A DNA stretch of 64,000 nucleotides from Rhodococcus sp. 06-462-5. GTDB lineage: Bacteria; Actinomycetota; Actinomycetes; Mycobacteriales; Mycobacteriaceae. Shown piece by piece: positions 44,264-52,075 of the stretch. Each line of letters opens with the position of its first letter. Within the stretch, counting starts at the first letter, position 1. Below the pieces are notes generated by a model. The model saw only the letters and a program-made list of their open reading frames with translations, did no database searches and had not been told where the DNA came from. The stretch lies in assembly GCF_002258315.1 (NCBI RefSeq), contig NZ_NOYD01000060.1, forward strand, positions 19,606 to 83,605. Direction: 5' to 3'. The position numbers were made by a program, and so were the translations under genes.

Positions 44264-44599
44264 ATGTCCGACACAAGTATCGAGTACAAGGCCGAGCGGC
44301 TATCCGGCATCGAGACGCCGAAAGAACTCCACGCATCGGTCGAGGGACGCGAGCGTCCGCGCATCGGCTACACCCTCGATACCCAAAGCCGGGACAACGG
44401 TGTTCGAGCGGCCAACGCTGCCGAAGGGCTGATCGCATACGCCAGACCGATCGGCCTCGAAACCGAGGAACTGACAACGGTGTTCGGAGACTTTCTGAGC
44501 GACCTGCGGCACCTTGCCGACGCCGTCGGCGTCGATTGGGACGCCGTAGACGAACGCGGTCAAGACCACTACCGCTGCGAGCTGTACGGGACCGAGTAG
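44264..44599 (+). CDS. Small acidic unknown protein
   Basis: 111 residues from ATG with AGAAAGG eight bases ahead. Rich in Glu/Asp and without hydrophobic segments (GLIAYARPIGLETEELTTVF, DFLSDLRHLADAVGVDWDAV). Helical second half. Last gene before the hairpin at 44665. No family recognised. Confidence 0.6.
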   Translation: MSDTSIEYKAERLSGIETPKELHASVEGRERPRIGYTLDTQSRDNGVRAANAAEGLIAYARPIGLETEELTTVFGDFLSDLRHLADAVGVDWDAVDERGQDHYRCELYGTE

Positions 44600-44664
44600 G
44601 GGACGCTCTGGGGAGAGGAGTGAGCGGCGGTTCGGTGCGCCGGGTCGCTGCTCGCCCCAGGCCC

Positions 44665-44691
44665 GTCCCCGGCACTGGGTGCGCCGGGGAC
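44665..44691 (+). terminator. Repeated hairpin, copy 2, probable terminator
   Basis: GTCCCCGGCAC, loop TGGGT, GCGCCGGGGAC, followed by GTTTTC. It lies 66 bases after the 111-residue gene. The short T-run makes termination likely for this copy, while the two other copies lie in divergent intergenic spaces. Confidence 0.7.
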
Positions 44692-44822
44692 GTTTTCGCT
44701 GCTGAGCCCTAGCGAACTCCGGGTCCGGTGGGTAGTGTCCTGGCGTATCGGCTTGGTGGGTGGTTCCACGAAGCCGCGGCGACGACGACTTCTGTTGTTG
44801 TCGGCGTTTTCACCAGATGAGC

Positions 44823-44834
44823 GGACTGACCATC
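44823..44834 (+). promoter_or_regulatory. Shared leader motif, copy 3
   Basis: GGACTGACCATC, ending 32 bases before the ATG at 44867. Same string as at 62968-62979 and, with one base changed, at 39200-39211. Confidence 0.6.
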
Positions 44835-44866
44835 CGACTTCCGAGAAGTGCAGAGGTGTGTCGAAT

Positions 44867-45280
44867 ATGAGAGTCCTCGTCCGGATCGACGGTAGGAATC
44901 ATGTACCTGCGAGCAGTTCGGGTTCGTCGCGATATTGCGTGGTAGCCGTAGCGCGCGGTGTTGCGGGGGTGTTGGCTGTCTTCGCTGCATTTGCCGGCTT
45001 GGCTTGGGCTGCACTGCTGCGCCGGACCGACGATGCCGCCATCGACGGAGATCCGCGTCGTGTAGCGATGGTGTTCGCCGTTTCCTCCGTGGCGTGTGCT
45101 GTAGCAACCGGGATCGAGTGGCTGCTTCGACGGCGTAGCGGCGCAACGGATGCCAAGCCCGTTCACAGGGCACGGCCACCGAGAGAGGCTGCGTCGCGCC
45201 ACCACCGGACTGTGAACTCGAATAGTCGGGCGGCAGGGGAGTTCGACAGGCCCGAGCGTCTGGCCGGTGCGACATCGTGA
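44867..45280 (+). CDS. Small membrane protein
   Basis: 137 residues from ATG 44867, chosen because the shared leader precedes it. Two hydrophobic segments, GVAGVLAVFAAFAGLAWAAL at about 32-51 and VAMVFAVSSVACAVATGIE at about 65-83, and a basic tail rich in Arg. No family recognised. Stop overlaps the next gene as GTGA. Confidence 0.55.
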   Translation: MRVLVRIDGRNHVPASSSGSSRYCVVAVARGVAGVLAVFAAFAGLAWAALLRRTDDAAIDGDPRRVAMVFAVSSVACAVATGIEWLLRRRSGATDAKPVHRARPPREAASRHHRTVNSNSRAAGEFDRPERLAGATS

Positions 45281-45579
45281 CGAGAAGATTCGCCCCCGCA
45301 CTTCGGATCGAGGTGATCGTCGTCCGCGATCCAGATGGTCCTACCCACATCCAAGTCTTCGTCGACGGTGTTCCGGCTGCAGCAACACAATTTCACATCG
45401 ACGCAGGAAGGGGATGGACGTGGGGCGACTGGGCCGACACACGAGACTGCGATCTCGCGGTCATCTCATCCGGAGCGCGGGGAGCGCTCGAAGACGCCTA
45501 CGACGATCCCCCCGGTGGTGACGCCGTCCGCGGCAGGATCGGTGACTGGCTGGACGGCGCTGAAAGATCGGAAAATTAA
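45277..45579 (+). CDS. Small unknown protein
   Basis: 100 residues from GTG overlapping the preceding stop. The first half is beta-rich (LRIEVIVVRDPDGPTHIQVF), the second acidic and helical (RGRIGDWLDGAER). Soluble. Co-translated with the membrane protein before it, so a partner role is possible. Confidence 0.55.
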   Translation: MTRRFAPALRIEVIVVRDPDGPTHIQVFVDGVPAAATQFHIDAGRGWTWGDWADTRDCDLAVISSGARGALEDAYDDPPGGDAVRGRIGDWLDGAERSEN

Positions 45580-45650
45580 GCAGCAGAGTGATATAGCGCC
45601 GCGTTGTTGGTCGCATAGCGGCACAGAGACCAGTCAGAAATTGATCGACA

Positions 45651-45661
45651 GACCGACCATC
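45651..45661 (+). promoter_or_regulatory. Shared leader motif, variant copy 4
   Basis: GACCGACCATC, ending 24 bases before the ATG at 45686. It differs from the other copies in one base and lies inside the short inverted repeat GACAGAC...GTC. Confidence 0.45.
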
Positions 45662-45685
45662 TGTCCCACAGAAACGGGAGTACCC

Positions 45686-46330
45686 ATGCAATCCTCGATC
45701 TCGACAACGCGGCCGCCCTCGGTCGACCTCTCACCGCACGCACGAGCTGCCGGCAGTACCGGCTGCAGCTCGAACAGTAAGGCGCACAGCGCCATCGCCA
45801 GCGAAGTCCATCGCCGGATGCAACACGGCCTGTCTGAGAGGTACTTTGCTGCTACTCCGAACGCCGCCGACCGCTTCCGACCAACCGTTCCTGACCATGA
45901 GCTGACGGACCACGTTTTCGAGGTGGTTTTCGGATTGCGGTGGCGGCAGGTGTTCGACTTGGCGCGCACCCTCGACGTCGAGTCCGATCTGCTGGAAACC
46001 GCACCGGAGACGGTCAGCGCCGCGTGGTGGTGCGCACCCGGCTGGCGGAAAGCGACACATGCTGCCCACACGGCGGCCTGCGGCGACAATCGGCGTCACG
46101 AACTCACAGCGACCATGAACCTGCTCGGCGTCCTCGGATGCGGGGCTGCCAGAGTCGCTGCCCGCGATGTCGGCCGAGGCTTGGTCGTACGAGATCTGAT
46201 CGGTTCCGATTTCACTCAAGAGCACTACGACTACCTGACCGGGCCGTGGCGTCGCAACGTCGGCCCGGTCCATCCCGGCGACCGGCCACTAGACCAGTAC
46301 CAGACGGCCCCGAACTCGCAACGCTTGTGA
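45686..46330 (+). CDS. Unknown protein
   Basis: 214 residues from ATG with CGGGAG five bases before. The first 40 residues are serine-rich. The middle has DHVFEVVFGLRWRQVFDLAR and a tryptophan/cysteine segment SAAWWCAPGWRKATH; the C-terminal end reads EHYDYLTGPWRRNVG. Cysteines at HTAACGD and GVLGCGAARVAARD might bind metal. No family recognised. Confidence 0.55.
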   Translation: MQSSISTTRPPSVDLSPHARAAGSTGCSSNSKAHSAIASEVHRRMQHGLSERYFAATPNAADRFRPTVPDHELTDHVFEVVFGLRWRQVFDLARTLDVESDLLETAPETVSAAWWCAPGWRKATHAAHTAACGDNRRHELTATMNLLGVLGCGAARVAARDVGRGLVVRDLIGSDFTQEHYDYLTGPWRRNVGPVHPGDRPLDQYQTAPNSQRL

Positions 46331-46481
46331 CACCCGGGCGCATATTGCCCGCCCGGTGCAGCCACAGGAGAACGCTCCTGGGTTGCGATTCAGTGGCCGG
46401 CTGTCACAGACCTCACCGCCACGCTATCTACCCCGTGCAGGACTGCGTTTGCTATCGCGCTCACTACGAAAGGACTCCCTG

Positions 46482-46802
46482 ATGGACCCACAATCCGGCC
46501 GAGACGGCCTCATCCACGACGTAGAGCGCCACCTCGCGGCCGAAGATGGCCGCCGCGAGGCTCGCACTGTTGCGCTTGCATGTGTCGGCTACGTCGTCGG
46601 CATGCTCGCGATCTTCAACGGGGCTCTGCCGATCGTGAAGGATCTGGTCACCGTCAGTTTGGTCATCTCCTTGGCCGGCACGTTGCTCGCTGCCTTCTCG
46701 GCTCTGACTCTGGCACTACTGCATCGTTGGTCAGACCGTTCGGACCGTAGGCGGCGCGGAAGCTGCGGGCATGCCGACTTGCCGGCGGAGGCGGTTCGAT
46801 GA
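46482..46802 (+). CDS. Small membrane protein
   Basis: 106 residues. AAAGGA lies seven bases before the ATG. A charged N-terminal helix (HDVERHLAAEDGRREART) leads to two membrane segments, VALACVGYVVGMLAIFNG and VSLVISLAGTLLAAFSALTL, then a basic tail. Overlaps the secreted nuclease gene by four bases. Confidence 0.6.
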   Translation: MDPQSGRDGLIHDVERHLAAEDGRREARTVALACVGYVVGMLAIFNGALPIVKDLVTVSLVISLAGTLLAAFSALTLALLHRWSDRSDRRRRGSCGHADLPAEAVR

Positions 46803-47518
46803 GCGCGCGCGGACGACTCCGCATCGCGGTGCCCATCGTGATGGCCGTACTCGCGGTCGGGACGTACACGTTCGGAACGCACGCCGATCCGCTCTCACGA
46901 CTAGCGGTGGTCAACACCCCAGACCCAGCCGCGGCGAGCACGCCTGTACCCATCGCGCAGCTCCTCGCTCAGCTCGAAACGGTGGACTCGCTCGCAGACG
47001 TCGATGGATACGACCGATCCTGCAAGAAGGGCTCAGGGTGCGTGTTCGGCCCGGCGTGGACCGATGACTCGTCCGCCCCTGGATCGCACAACGGCTGTGA
47101 CACTCGAAACGACGTCCTGGCAACCCAACTGATCGACGTCGAGTTCAAGCCCGGAACCCGCGACTGCAAAGTCGCAGCAGGGATACTCCACGACCCCTAC
47201 ACAGGATCGACGATCGACGACCTCGGGAAGATTCAGATCGATCACGTGTACCCGTTGGCGAGGGCGTGGGACGCAGGGGCGTGGGCCTGGTCGATCGACC
47301 AGCGAACCGCCTTCGCCAACGACGTCGACATCAACTTGCTCGCGGTGGACGGACGTACGAATCAGCAGAAGTCGGACAAGGGAATCGACACCTGGCTGCC
47401 ACCCAACGCGCCATACCAATGCCGTTACGTCACTTCGTATCTCACCGTGGCCGCGAAATACGACCTCGACATCACCAGCGCCGATGCGCGAACAGCGTCG
47501 AGCGTCTGCAGCCAATGA
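46799..47518 (+). CDS. Secreted HNH nuclease, DUF1524 type
   Basis: 239 residues. Residues 1-29 form a signal or anchor (IAVPIVMAVLAVGTYTFG). The mature part contains four to six cysteines and the DUF1524 HNH core IQIDHVYPLARAWDAGA followed by NDVDINLLAVDGRTNQQKSD with the Asn and Lys/Asp metal ligands. Such proteins are widespread exported nucleases in Corynebacteriales and related to the C-terminal domain of GmrD. Likely acts in the cell envelope, perhaps on incoming or environmental DNA. Confidence 0.88.
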   Translation: MSARGRLRIAVPIVMAVLAVGTYTFGTHADPLSRLAVVNTPDPAAASTPVPIAQLLAQLETVDSLADVDGYDRSCKKGSGCVFGPAWTDDSSAPGSHNGCDTRNDVLATQLIDVEFKPGTRDCKVAAGILHDPYTGSTIDDLGKIQIDHVYPLARAWDAGAWAWSIDQRTAFANDVDINLLAVDGRTNQQKSDKGIDTWLPPNAPYQCRYVTSYLTVAAKYDLDITSADARTASSVCSQ

Positions 47519-47538
47519 CCCAACGTTCGGAGGACGCC

Positions 47539-47727
47539 ATGACCGAAACCGACCCCACCACCGACACAAACGCTGTCCCGCTCCACCCCAACCCATGGAT
47601 CATCACGACCGCACCTGATCGAAACAGCTACACGATCGAATTGCCCAGCAGGGGGATCTCGTTCGCGATTGACGCCGATCTACGATTCCAGCTCCTCGAT
47701 GCCCTCCACGACCCGGAAGAGCGATGA
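47539..47727 (+). CDS. Small unknown protein
   Basis: 62 residues, preceded by GGAGG. Reads MTETDPTTDTNAVPLHPN, WIITTAPDRNSYTIELPSR, ending LDALHDPEER. Soluble and beta-rich. Overlaps the DUF5131 gene as ATGA; typical small gene of phage-like modules. Confidence 0.6.
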   Translation: MTETDPTTDTNAVPLHPNPWIITTAPDRNSYTIELPSRGISFAIDADLRFQLLDALHDPEER

Positions 47728-48689
47728 TGGGCGACGCCACGGCCATCGAATGGACCGACGCAACCTGGAACCCGGTCACCGGCTGCACCGCAGTCTCGTC
47801 GGGCTGCGATCATTGCTACGCCCAAACCCTCGCTGAGCGGTTCCGCGGCACACCGGGGCACTACTTCGAGCACGGATTCGACGTCGAGATGCGCCCCGGC
47901 AAGCTCGACCAGCCGCTGCGATGGAGCCGGCCACGCCGGATCTTCGTGAATTCGATGAGCGACCTCTTCCATCCAGCAATCCCGGACGACTACATCGCCC
48001 GGGTGTTCGCGGTGTTCGCGGTGATCGCGCTCGCCCGCCAGCACACCTTTCAATTGCTCACCAAGAGACCCGCTCGGATGCGGGCACTGCTCCAGTCCGA
48101 TGCCTTCCGCCGCGCCGTCGACGACGCCATCGCTGGCGTCGTCGCAGCCTTCCGCCCCGCCGATGTCTGGTACCAGAGCTGGCCGCTGCCGAACCTGTGG
48201 ATCGGCGTCTCGGCCGAAGACCAGAAGACTGCAGACCTGCGAGTATGGGCGCTGCTGGACACGCCTGCAGCTCTTCGGTTCGTCTCTGCCGAACCGCTCC
48301 TCGGACCGATCGACTTCACGCGCCTACGACCCAGCAGAATCGGAGGAGCGCTGACTCGCGACGGGCTCCGTTCGGTCGAAGACTCGAAATGCGGCGGCGA
48401 GCGCGAACCAGCGCTCGACTGGGTGATCGTTGGCGGTGAGTCCGGCCGCGGGGCACGGCCTATGCATCCGCGATGGGTACGAGAGATCCGGGACCAGTGC
48501 ACCGCTGCCGATGTGCCCTTTCTGTTCAAGCAGTGGGGCGAGTGGGCACCAGCGGAGGTGATCGCCAGATTCCGCGACTACCACCACTTCGACGACGGCA
48601 CCGAAGTTCGACGAGTCGGCCGTAAGGCCGCCGGCCGGATCCTCGACCGACGGGTGTGGGACAGCGTGCCCGACGGAGCCGGACGATGA
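47724..48689 (+). CDS. DUF5131 protein (phage Gp37/Gp68 family)
   Basis: 321 residues. The N-terminus IEWTDATWNPVTGCTAVSSG leads into CDHCYAQTLAERF, giving a CxxxxxxCxxC pattern that recalls radical-SAM cluster binding. Later blocks RRIFVNSMSDLFHP, FQLLTKRPARM, LWIGVSAEDQ, and the C-terminal WVIVGGESGRGARPM and FLFKQWGEW are the family signature. The biochemical role is not established. It is coupled (ATGA) to a DNA methyltransferase, an association common in actinophages, suggesting a DNA modification function. Confidence 0.9.
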   Translation: MMGDATAIEWTDATWNPVTGCTAVSSGCDHCYAQTLAERFRGTPGHYFEHGFDVEMRPGKLDQPLRWSRPRRIFVNSMSDLFHPAIPDDYIARVFAVFAVIALARQHTFQLLTKRPARMRALLQSDAFRRAVDDAIAGVVAAFRPADVWYQSWPLPNLWIGVSAEDQKTADLRVWALLDTPAALRFVSAEPLLGPIDFTRLRPSRIGGALTRDGLRSVEDSKCGGEREPALDWVIVGGESGRGARPMHPRWVREIRDQCTAADVPFLFKQWGEWAPAEVIARFRDYHHFDDGTEVRRVGRKAAGRILDRRVWDSVPDGAGR

Positions 48690-50080
48690 GAGGATCGCTC
48701 GACATCACGGCATCGGACTTCTTCTGCGGTGCCGGCGGATCTACGACCGGAATGATCGCCATCCCCGGGGTGAGGGTATCGGCAGCGTCGAACCACTGGG
48801 ACAAGGCAATCGAGACGCACCAGTACAACCACCAGCACACCGAGCACATCCTCGCGGACCTCTCTCAGATCACTCCGAAGCTGTTTCCTCGCACGACAAT
48901 CGGATGGTTCAGCCCCGAATGCACCTGGCACTCGAATGCTCGCGGGGCCAAGCGCCTCGCCGCGCAGATCTCGTTACTGTCCGACGACCTACCGTCCGAG
49001 GCCGCCGAGCGATCGAGGGCGACGATGTGGGACGTCGTTCGGTTCACCGAGTATCACCGATACGAATTGGTTTTCGTCGAGAACGTCGTCGAGATCTACT
49101 CATGGCCTCTCTACAGGCCATGGATCGCGGCGATGCACGCCCTCGGTTACGAACATCGCCTTATCTGCCTGAATTCGATGCACTCATGGACTTTTGGGAC
49201 ACCAGCGCCGCAGTCCCGCGATCGCCTCTATGTGTGCTTCTGGAAGGCCGGCAACCGGGCACCTGACTTCGAGACCGTGGTCCGTCCGCCGGCAACCTGC
49301 TCTCGCTGCGGGCCCGTGCGTGCGTTGCAGGCCTGGAAGAACCCAGGGGTGGCTGTGGGTAAGTACCGTAGCCAGTACTCCTACCGGTGCCCCGCACGTG
49401 CGTGTGCGGACACCGTGCTCGAGCCCGACTGGCTCCCTGCCTCGACCATCATCGACTGGACCAAGACCGGCCAGCGGATAGGGGACCGCACTCGTCCGTT
49501 GAAGCCGAAAACGATCGCACGAATCCAGGCCGGCATCGACCGGTATTGGGCAGCTCCGCATGCCGAGGACGCGAGAGAAGCCGCGGGCACGCTGTTCGAG
49601 TATCGGCAGGCAAGATCACGGCCGTCTGAGGGGCGGGCCCCGGTGTTCGAGCCGTTCGTGTCGGTGCTGCGGGGCCAGTCGAAGAATCATCGAACCTCGG
49701 AGGCGCTGTCGACCGTATCCGCGGGCGGCCGCCATCATGCGGTGATCACCCCGTTCATCGCAGAGCTGCGAGGTGGAGGTTCGACTGCGCGATCGGTCAG
49801 CGACGCTCTCTGCACCGTGACGGCATCGGGTAACCACCATGGCTTGGTCGTGCCCGCTGCCGCTCACCATCGAAAGTCCACACGCCGACCGATCGCTGTC
49901 GAAGACCTGTCCTTCAGAATGCTCGACGTACCGGAACTCAAAGGCGCAATGGGCTTCGCGTCGACGTACGTTCTACGCGGGGGAACCAAGCAGCGAAATG
50001 TTCGGATGTGCGGAAACGCGGTTACCCCACCGACCTCGCGAGATATCGTGGGAGTCGGCGTGCAGAGCTTGAGCCGTTGA
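48686..50080 (+). CDS. Cytosine-C5 DNA methyltransferase, phage type
   Basis: 464 residues from ATG overlapping the DUF5131 stop. Motif I is DFFCGAGGSTTGM. The catalytic loop reads FSPECTWHSNARG, with the cysteine after PE where most enzymes have PC. Motif VI is VFVENVVEIYSW, and motif VIII-like QSRDRLYVCFWK follows. A cysteine cluster CSRCGPVRAL and CPARACAD suggests an inserted zinc finger. The C-terminal NVRMCGNAVTPPTSRDI contains motifs IX-X. No cognate restriction enzyme is adjacent, so it is likely an orphan modification enzyme. Confidence 0.9.
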   Translation: MRGSLDITASDFFCGAGGSTTGMIAIPGVRVSAASNHWDKAIETHQYNHQHTEHILADLSQITPKLFPRTTIGWFSPECTWHSNARGAKRLAAQISLLSDDLPSEAAERSRATMWDVVRFTEYHRYELVFVENVVEIYSWPLYRPWIAAMHALGYEHRLICLNSMHSWTFGTPAPQSRDRLYVCFWKAGNRAPDFETVVRPPATCSRCGPVRALQAWKNPGVAVGKYRSQYSYRCPARACADTVLEPDWLPASTIIDWTKTGQRIGDRTRPLKPKTIARIQAGIDRYWAAPHAEDAREAAGTLFEYRQARSRPSEGRAPVFEPFVSVLRGQSKNHRTSEALSTVSAGGRHHAVITPFIAELRGGGSTARSVSDALCTVTASGNHHGLVVPAAAHHRKSTRRPIAVEDLSFRMLDVPELKGAMGFASTYVLRGGTKQRNVRMCGNAVTPPTSRDIVGVGVQSLSR

Positions 50081-50177
50081 CATCGGCCAAACAGTCGTTC
50101 TGTAGTTGCATTCAAGGTTCCCGGGCAAAGGGGACGCACCGATTCTGTTGTCGTCGCCTCTCCTCCAGTTTGATCAT

Positions 50178-50207
50178 CGTCAGACCCCGTATATGCGGGT
50201 CCTGACG
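50178..50207. promoter_or_regulatory. Imperfect palindrome upstream of the NYN gene
   Basis: CGTCAGACCCCG and CGGGTCCTGACG around TATATG, mirrored apart from two positions. It lies 16 bases before the ATG at 50223, overlapping the likely promoter, so an operator is plausible. Confidence 0.5.
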
Positions 50208-50222
50208 GAGATCGGAGAAGTC

Positions 50223-50834
50223 ATGAGCGACGACCGGGCTAGCCGAATCGATCCATCCAGATTGCACTTGCTCGACATCGAGAACATGGTGTCCGGCGAC
50301 GTTTCCGCTGTCCGATGCTCCGCCTGGTGGGCGGACTACGTCACCGATGTGGGTGTCGGAGAGCGTGACCAGATTACGGTCGCCGCAGCCTGGCGACATG
50401 CCGCGCCGGCATTCTTCGCCGTCCCGGCGAACGCTCGGCGTATCGGTGTCACGTCCGCGCCGGATGCCGCGGACCTCGCGTTGCTCGATTCGGTGGATGT
50501 GGGCAGGGTGGCTCACCAGCACGATGAGGTGATCATCGCGTCCGGGGACCACATCTTCGCACCGCTTGCACGCGCGCTCCGGGCTGCCGGCGTTCGAGTC
50601 GTTCAGGTCGTTGCCTCCGGCGTCGGTGTGAGCGCCGAACTGTACTGCAGCTGTGACGATCTGATCTGTCTTCGTGGATCGGACCGTGTTGTCGAGGCGC
50701 ATAACGCGCATTCGACGAGCGCAGCGCGGCGTGGCCCACGTGCGTCCGAGCGCAGCTCGGGTGTCGCCGTGTTCGCAGCGCGGATGGCCGATAGTCGGCC
50801 GCAGTTACGGACTACCGATCGGGCAGCGCAATGA
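50223..50834 (+). CDS. NYN/PIN-like ribonuclease
   Basis: 203 residues from ATG with GGAGAAG before it. Markers are LHLLDIENMVSGDV (first acidic residue), DSVDVGRVAHQHDEVIIASGD and HIFAPLARALRAAGVRVVQV, the NYN-type PIN fold with D...D...SGD acidic sites. Basic C-terminal tail (TSAARRGPRASERSSG). The stop overlaps the DUF4407 gene, so it is the first gene of the kinase/phosphatase operon. It could cut RNA or single-stranded DNA. Confidence 0.7.
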   Translation: MSDDRASRIDPSRLHLLDIENMVSGDVSAVRCSAWWADYVTDVGVGERDQITVAAAWRHAAPAFFAVPANARRIGVTSAPDAADLALLDSVDVGRVAHQHDEVIIASGDHIFAPLARALRAAGVRVVQVVASGVGVSAELYCSCDDLICLRGSDRVVEAHNAHSTSAARRGPRASERSSGVAVFAARMADSRPQLRTTDRAAQ

Positions 50835-51745
50835 GCGGGGAAGGCAGCGTGACGTCCTACGACGACGAGGAGCCAACGGTCTATCCGGACGGGTCGGTCG
50901 GCGGCGGAGTCGAGCGAGGGGGTGAGGAATTGAGCGGCCAGTACGGGCCGAGTCGTTTCTCCCAGGCGCTCGTGTGGTGCGCCGGCCCGACGTACGTACG
51001 TACTGCGCCCGTTGGTACATGGACTCTGCTGCAGAGCGTCGGAGTAGCTGGTTTGTTCTCGACAATGATCGTCGCGCTGAGCGCGACGATCATTGCGGGG
51101 CTTGCCGACATGGGTCCTGTGTGGGCATCGATCGTCAGCGTCGTTGTTGCCGCCCTCTACTTTTCGTATCGCCGCCTCGTGGTGGCGACCGTGGCGTCCA
51201 CCGTGTTCGCGCGGTCGCGACGAACCGGATCGCATCTCGTCAGTGTGGCCGTCATGGCGTCCGTGAGCGTGCTCACTGCCGGGACGGGTTCCTGGGTGTT
51301 CGGGATGGCGATCTTCGGGCAAGAGGTTCGCTCTCAGGTCGCGGTGAACGTGGCGATGCATCAACAAGACGACTTGAACGAGTGGTACCGCAGCCGAGAA
51401 GCCAACCGTGATGTCGCGTCGAGGATGTACGCCGAGCAACTGTCGCAGCCTGCGCAGATGCGAGACAGCCTGCAGGACGCAGTCTCCGGTCTTGAAATGC
51501 GCGAAGCCGGGGCCTGGCAAATGGTGATGTGCGAGATGACGTCTTCACCCGATTGTTTTTCCGGCACAGGCGAAGTAGGAATAGGCCCTCGGTCGGTGGC
51601 GGCCAATGAAGAGCTGGATGCTGTCACCACTGAGCGCACTTCGGCCCAGCAGCGGCTTGCCGAGTACACCGTCTTTCCGGTGCCTGCCCCCTTCGACGCA
51701 GTCCAACTTGCAACGTGGGATACTCGAAACAGACGACCGAGTTGA
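50831..51745 (+). CDS. DUF4407 membrane protein, frameshifted near its end
   Basis: 304 residues in this frame. Membrane segments lie at about 65-90 (VGVAGLFSTMIVALSATIIAG), 96-111 and 137-160. They are followed by a long helical extracytoplasmic stretch (HQQDDLNEWYRSREANRDVA) and a cysteine-containing loop like that of the kinase fusion. The frame ends with RNRRPS, whereas the last part of the family, including the final membrane helix, is in the other frame at 51715-51996. It is a paralogue of residues 1-355 of the following kinase. A perfect 33-base palindrome lies within it. Confidence 0.75.
   Translation: MSGEGSVTSYDDEEPTVYPDGSVGGGVERGGEELSGQYGPSRFSQALVWCAGPTYVRTAPVGTWTLLQSVGVAGLFSTMIVALSATIIAGLADMGPVWASIVSVVVAALYFSYRRLVVATVASTVFARSRRTGSHLVSVAVMASVSVLTAGTGSWVFGMAIFGQEVRSQVAVNVAMHQQDDLNEWYRSREANRDVASRMYAEQLSQPAQMRDSLQDAVSGLEMREAGAWQMVMCEMTSSPDCFSGTGEVGIGPRSVAANEELDAVTTERTSAQQRLAEYTVFPVPAPFDAVQLATWDTRNRRPS
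51063..51095. repeat. Perfect 33-bp palindrome inside the DUF4407 gene
   Basis: CAATGATCGTCGCGCT, centre G, AGCGCGACGATCATTG: 16-base arms with no mismatch. It codes for the second membrane helix. Such a long perfect palindrome in coding sequence is improbable by chance. Confidence 0.9.
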
Positions 51746-51996
51746 CGCCCTACGATTCCGACCGCTGTCAGGGCATGCTGCTGGTCGAATCGAGCGTCGA
51801 CCAACTCGCCCCGGAGCACCCACCCGCGCGCTCGAGCAACGGGCTTCTCCCGCACCTCGAGGCATTCGGTTCCTTGCTGTGGAACTCCGAGAACGCGGGC
51901 CCGGTCTGGCTCGTCGTGGTCGGGCTGTTCTTCGTTCTGGTCAGCGTGGATCTCCTACCTCTGTTGTTTCTCGTGCAGAGCGGCCGACGCGGATGA
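51715..51996 (+). pseudogene. C-terminal part of the DUF4407 gene in a shifted frame
   Basis: 93 residues from a GTG, continuing the family with TTELTPYDSDRCQGMLLVE, SNGLLPHLEAFGSLLWNS and the last helix VWLVVVGLFFVLVSVDLLPL. This matches NGLLRRIVALSSL...IVLASIDLVPL of the kinase fusion. One base gained or lost near 51715-51745 would join it to the upstream part. It may be translated as a separate piece, a real mutation or a sequencing error. Confidence 0.7.
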
Positions 51997-52075
51997 CTTC
52001 TAGTTACTTCAACACCTGCGACCATCGTGATGCCGATCCCGTCGGCGTTCAGCAGCATTCGGAAAGGCCACGGCC

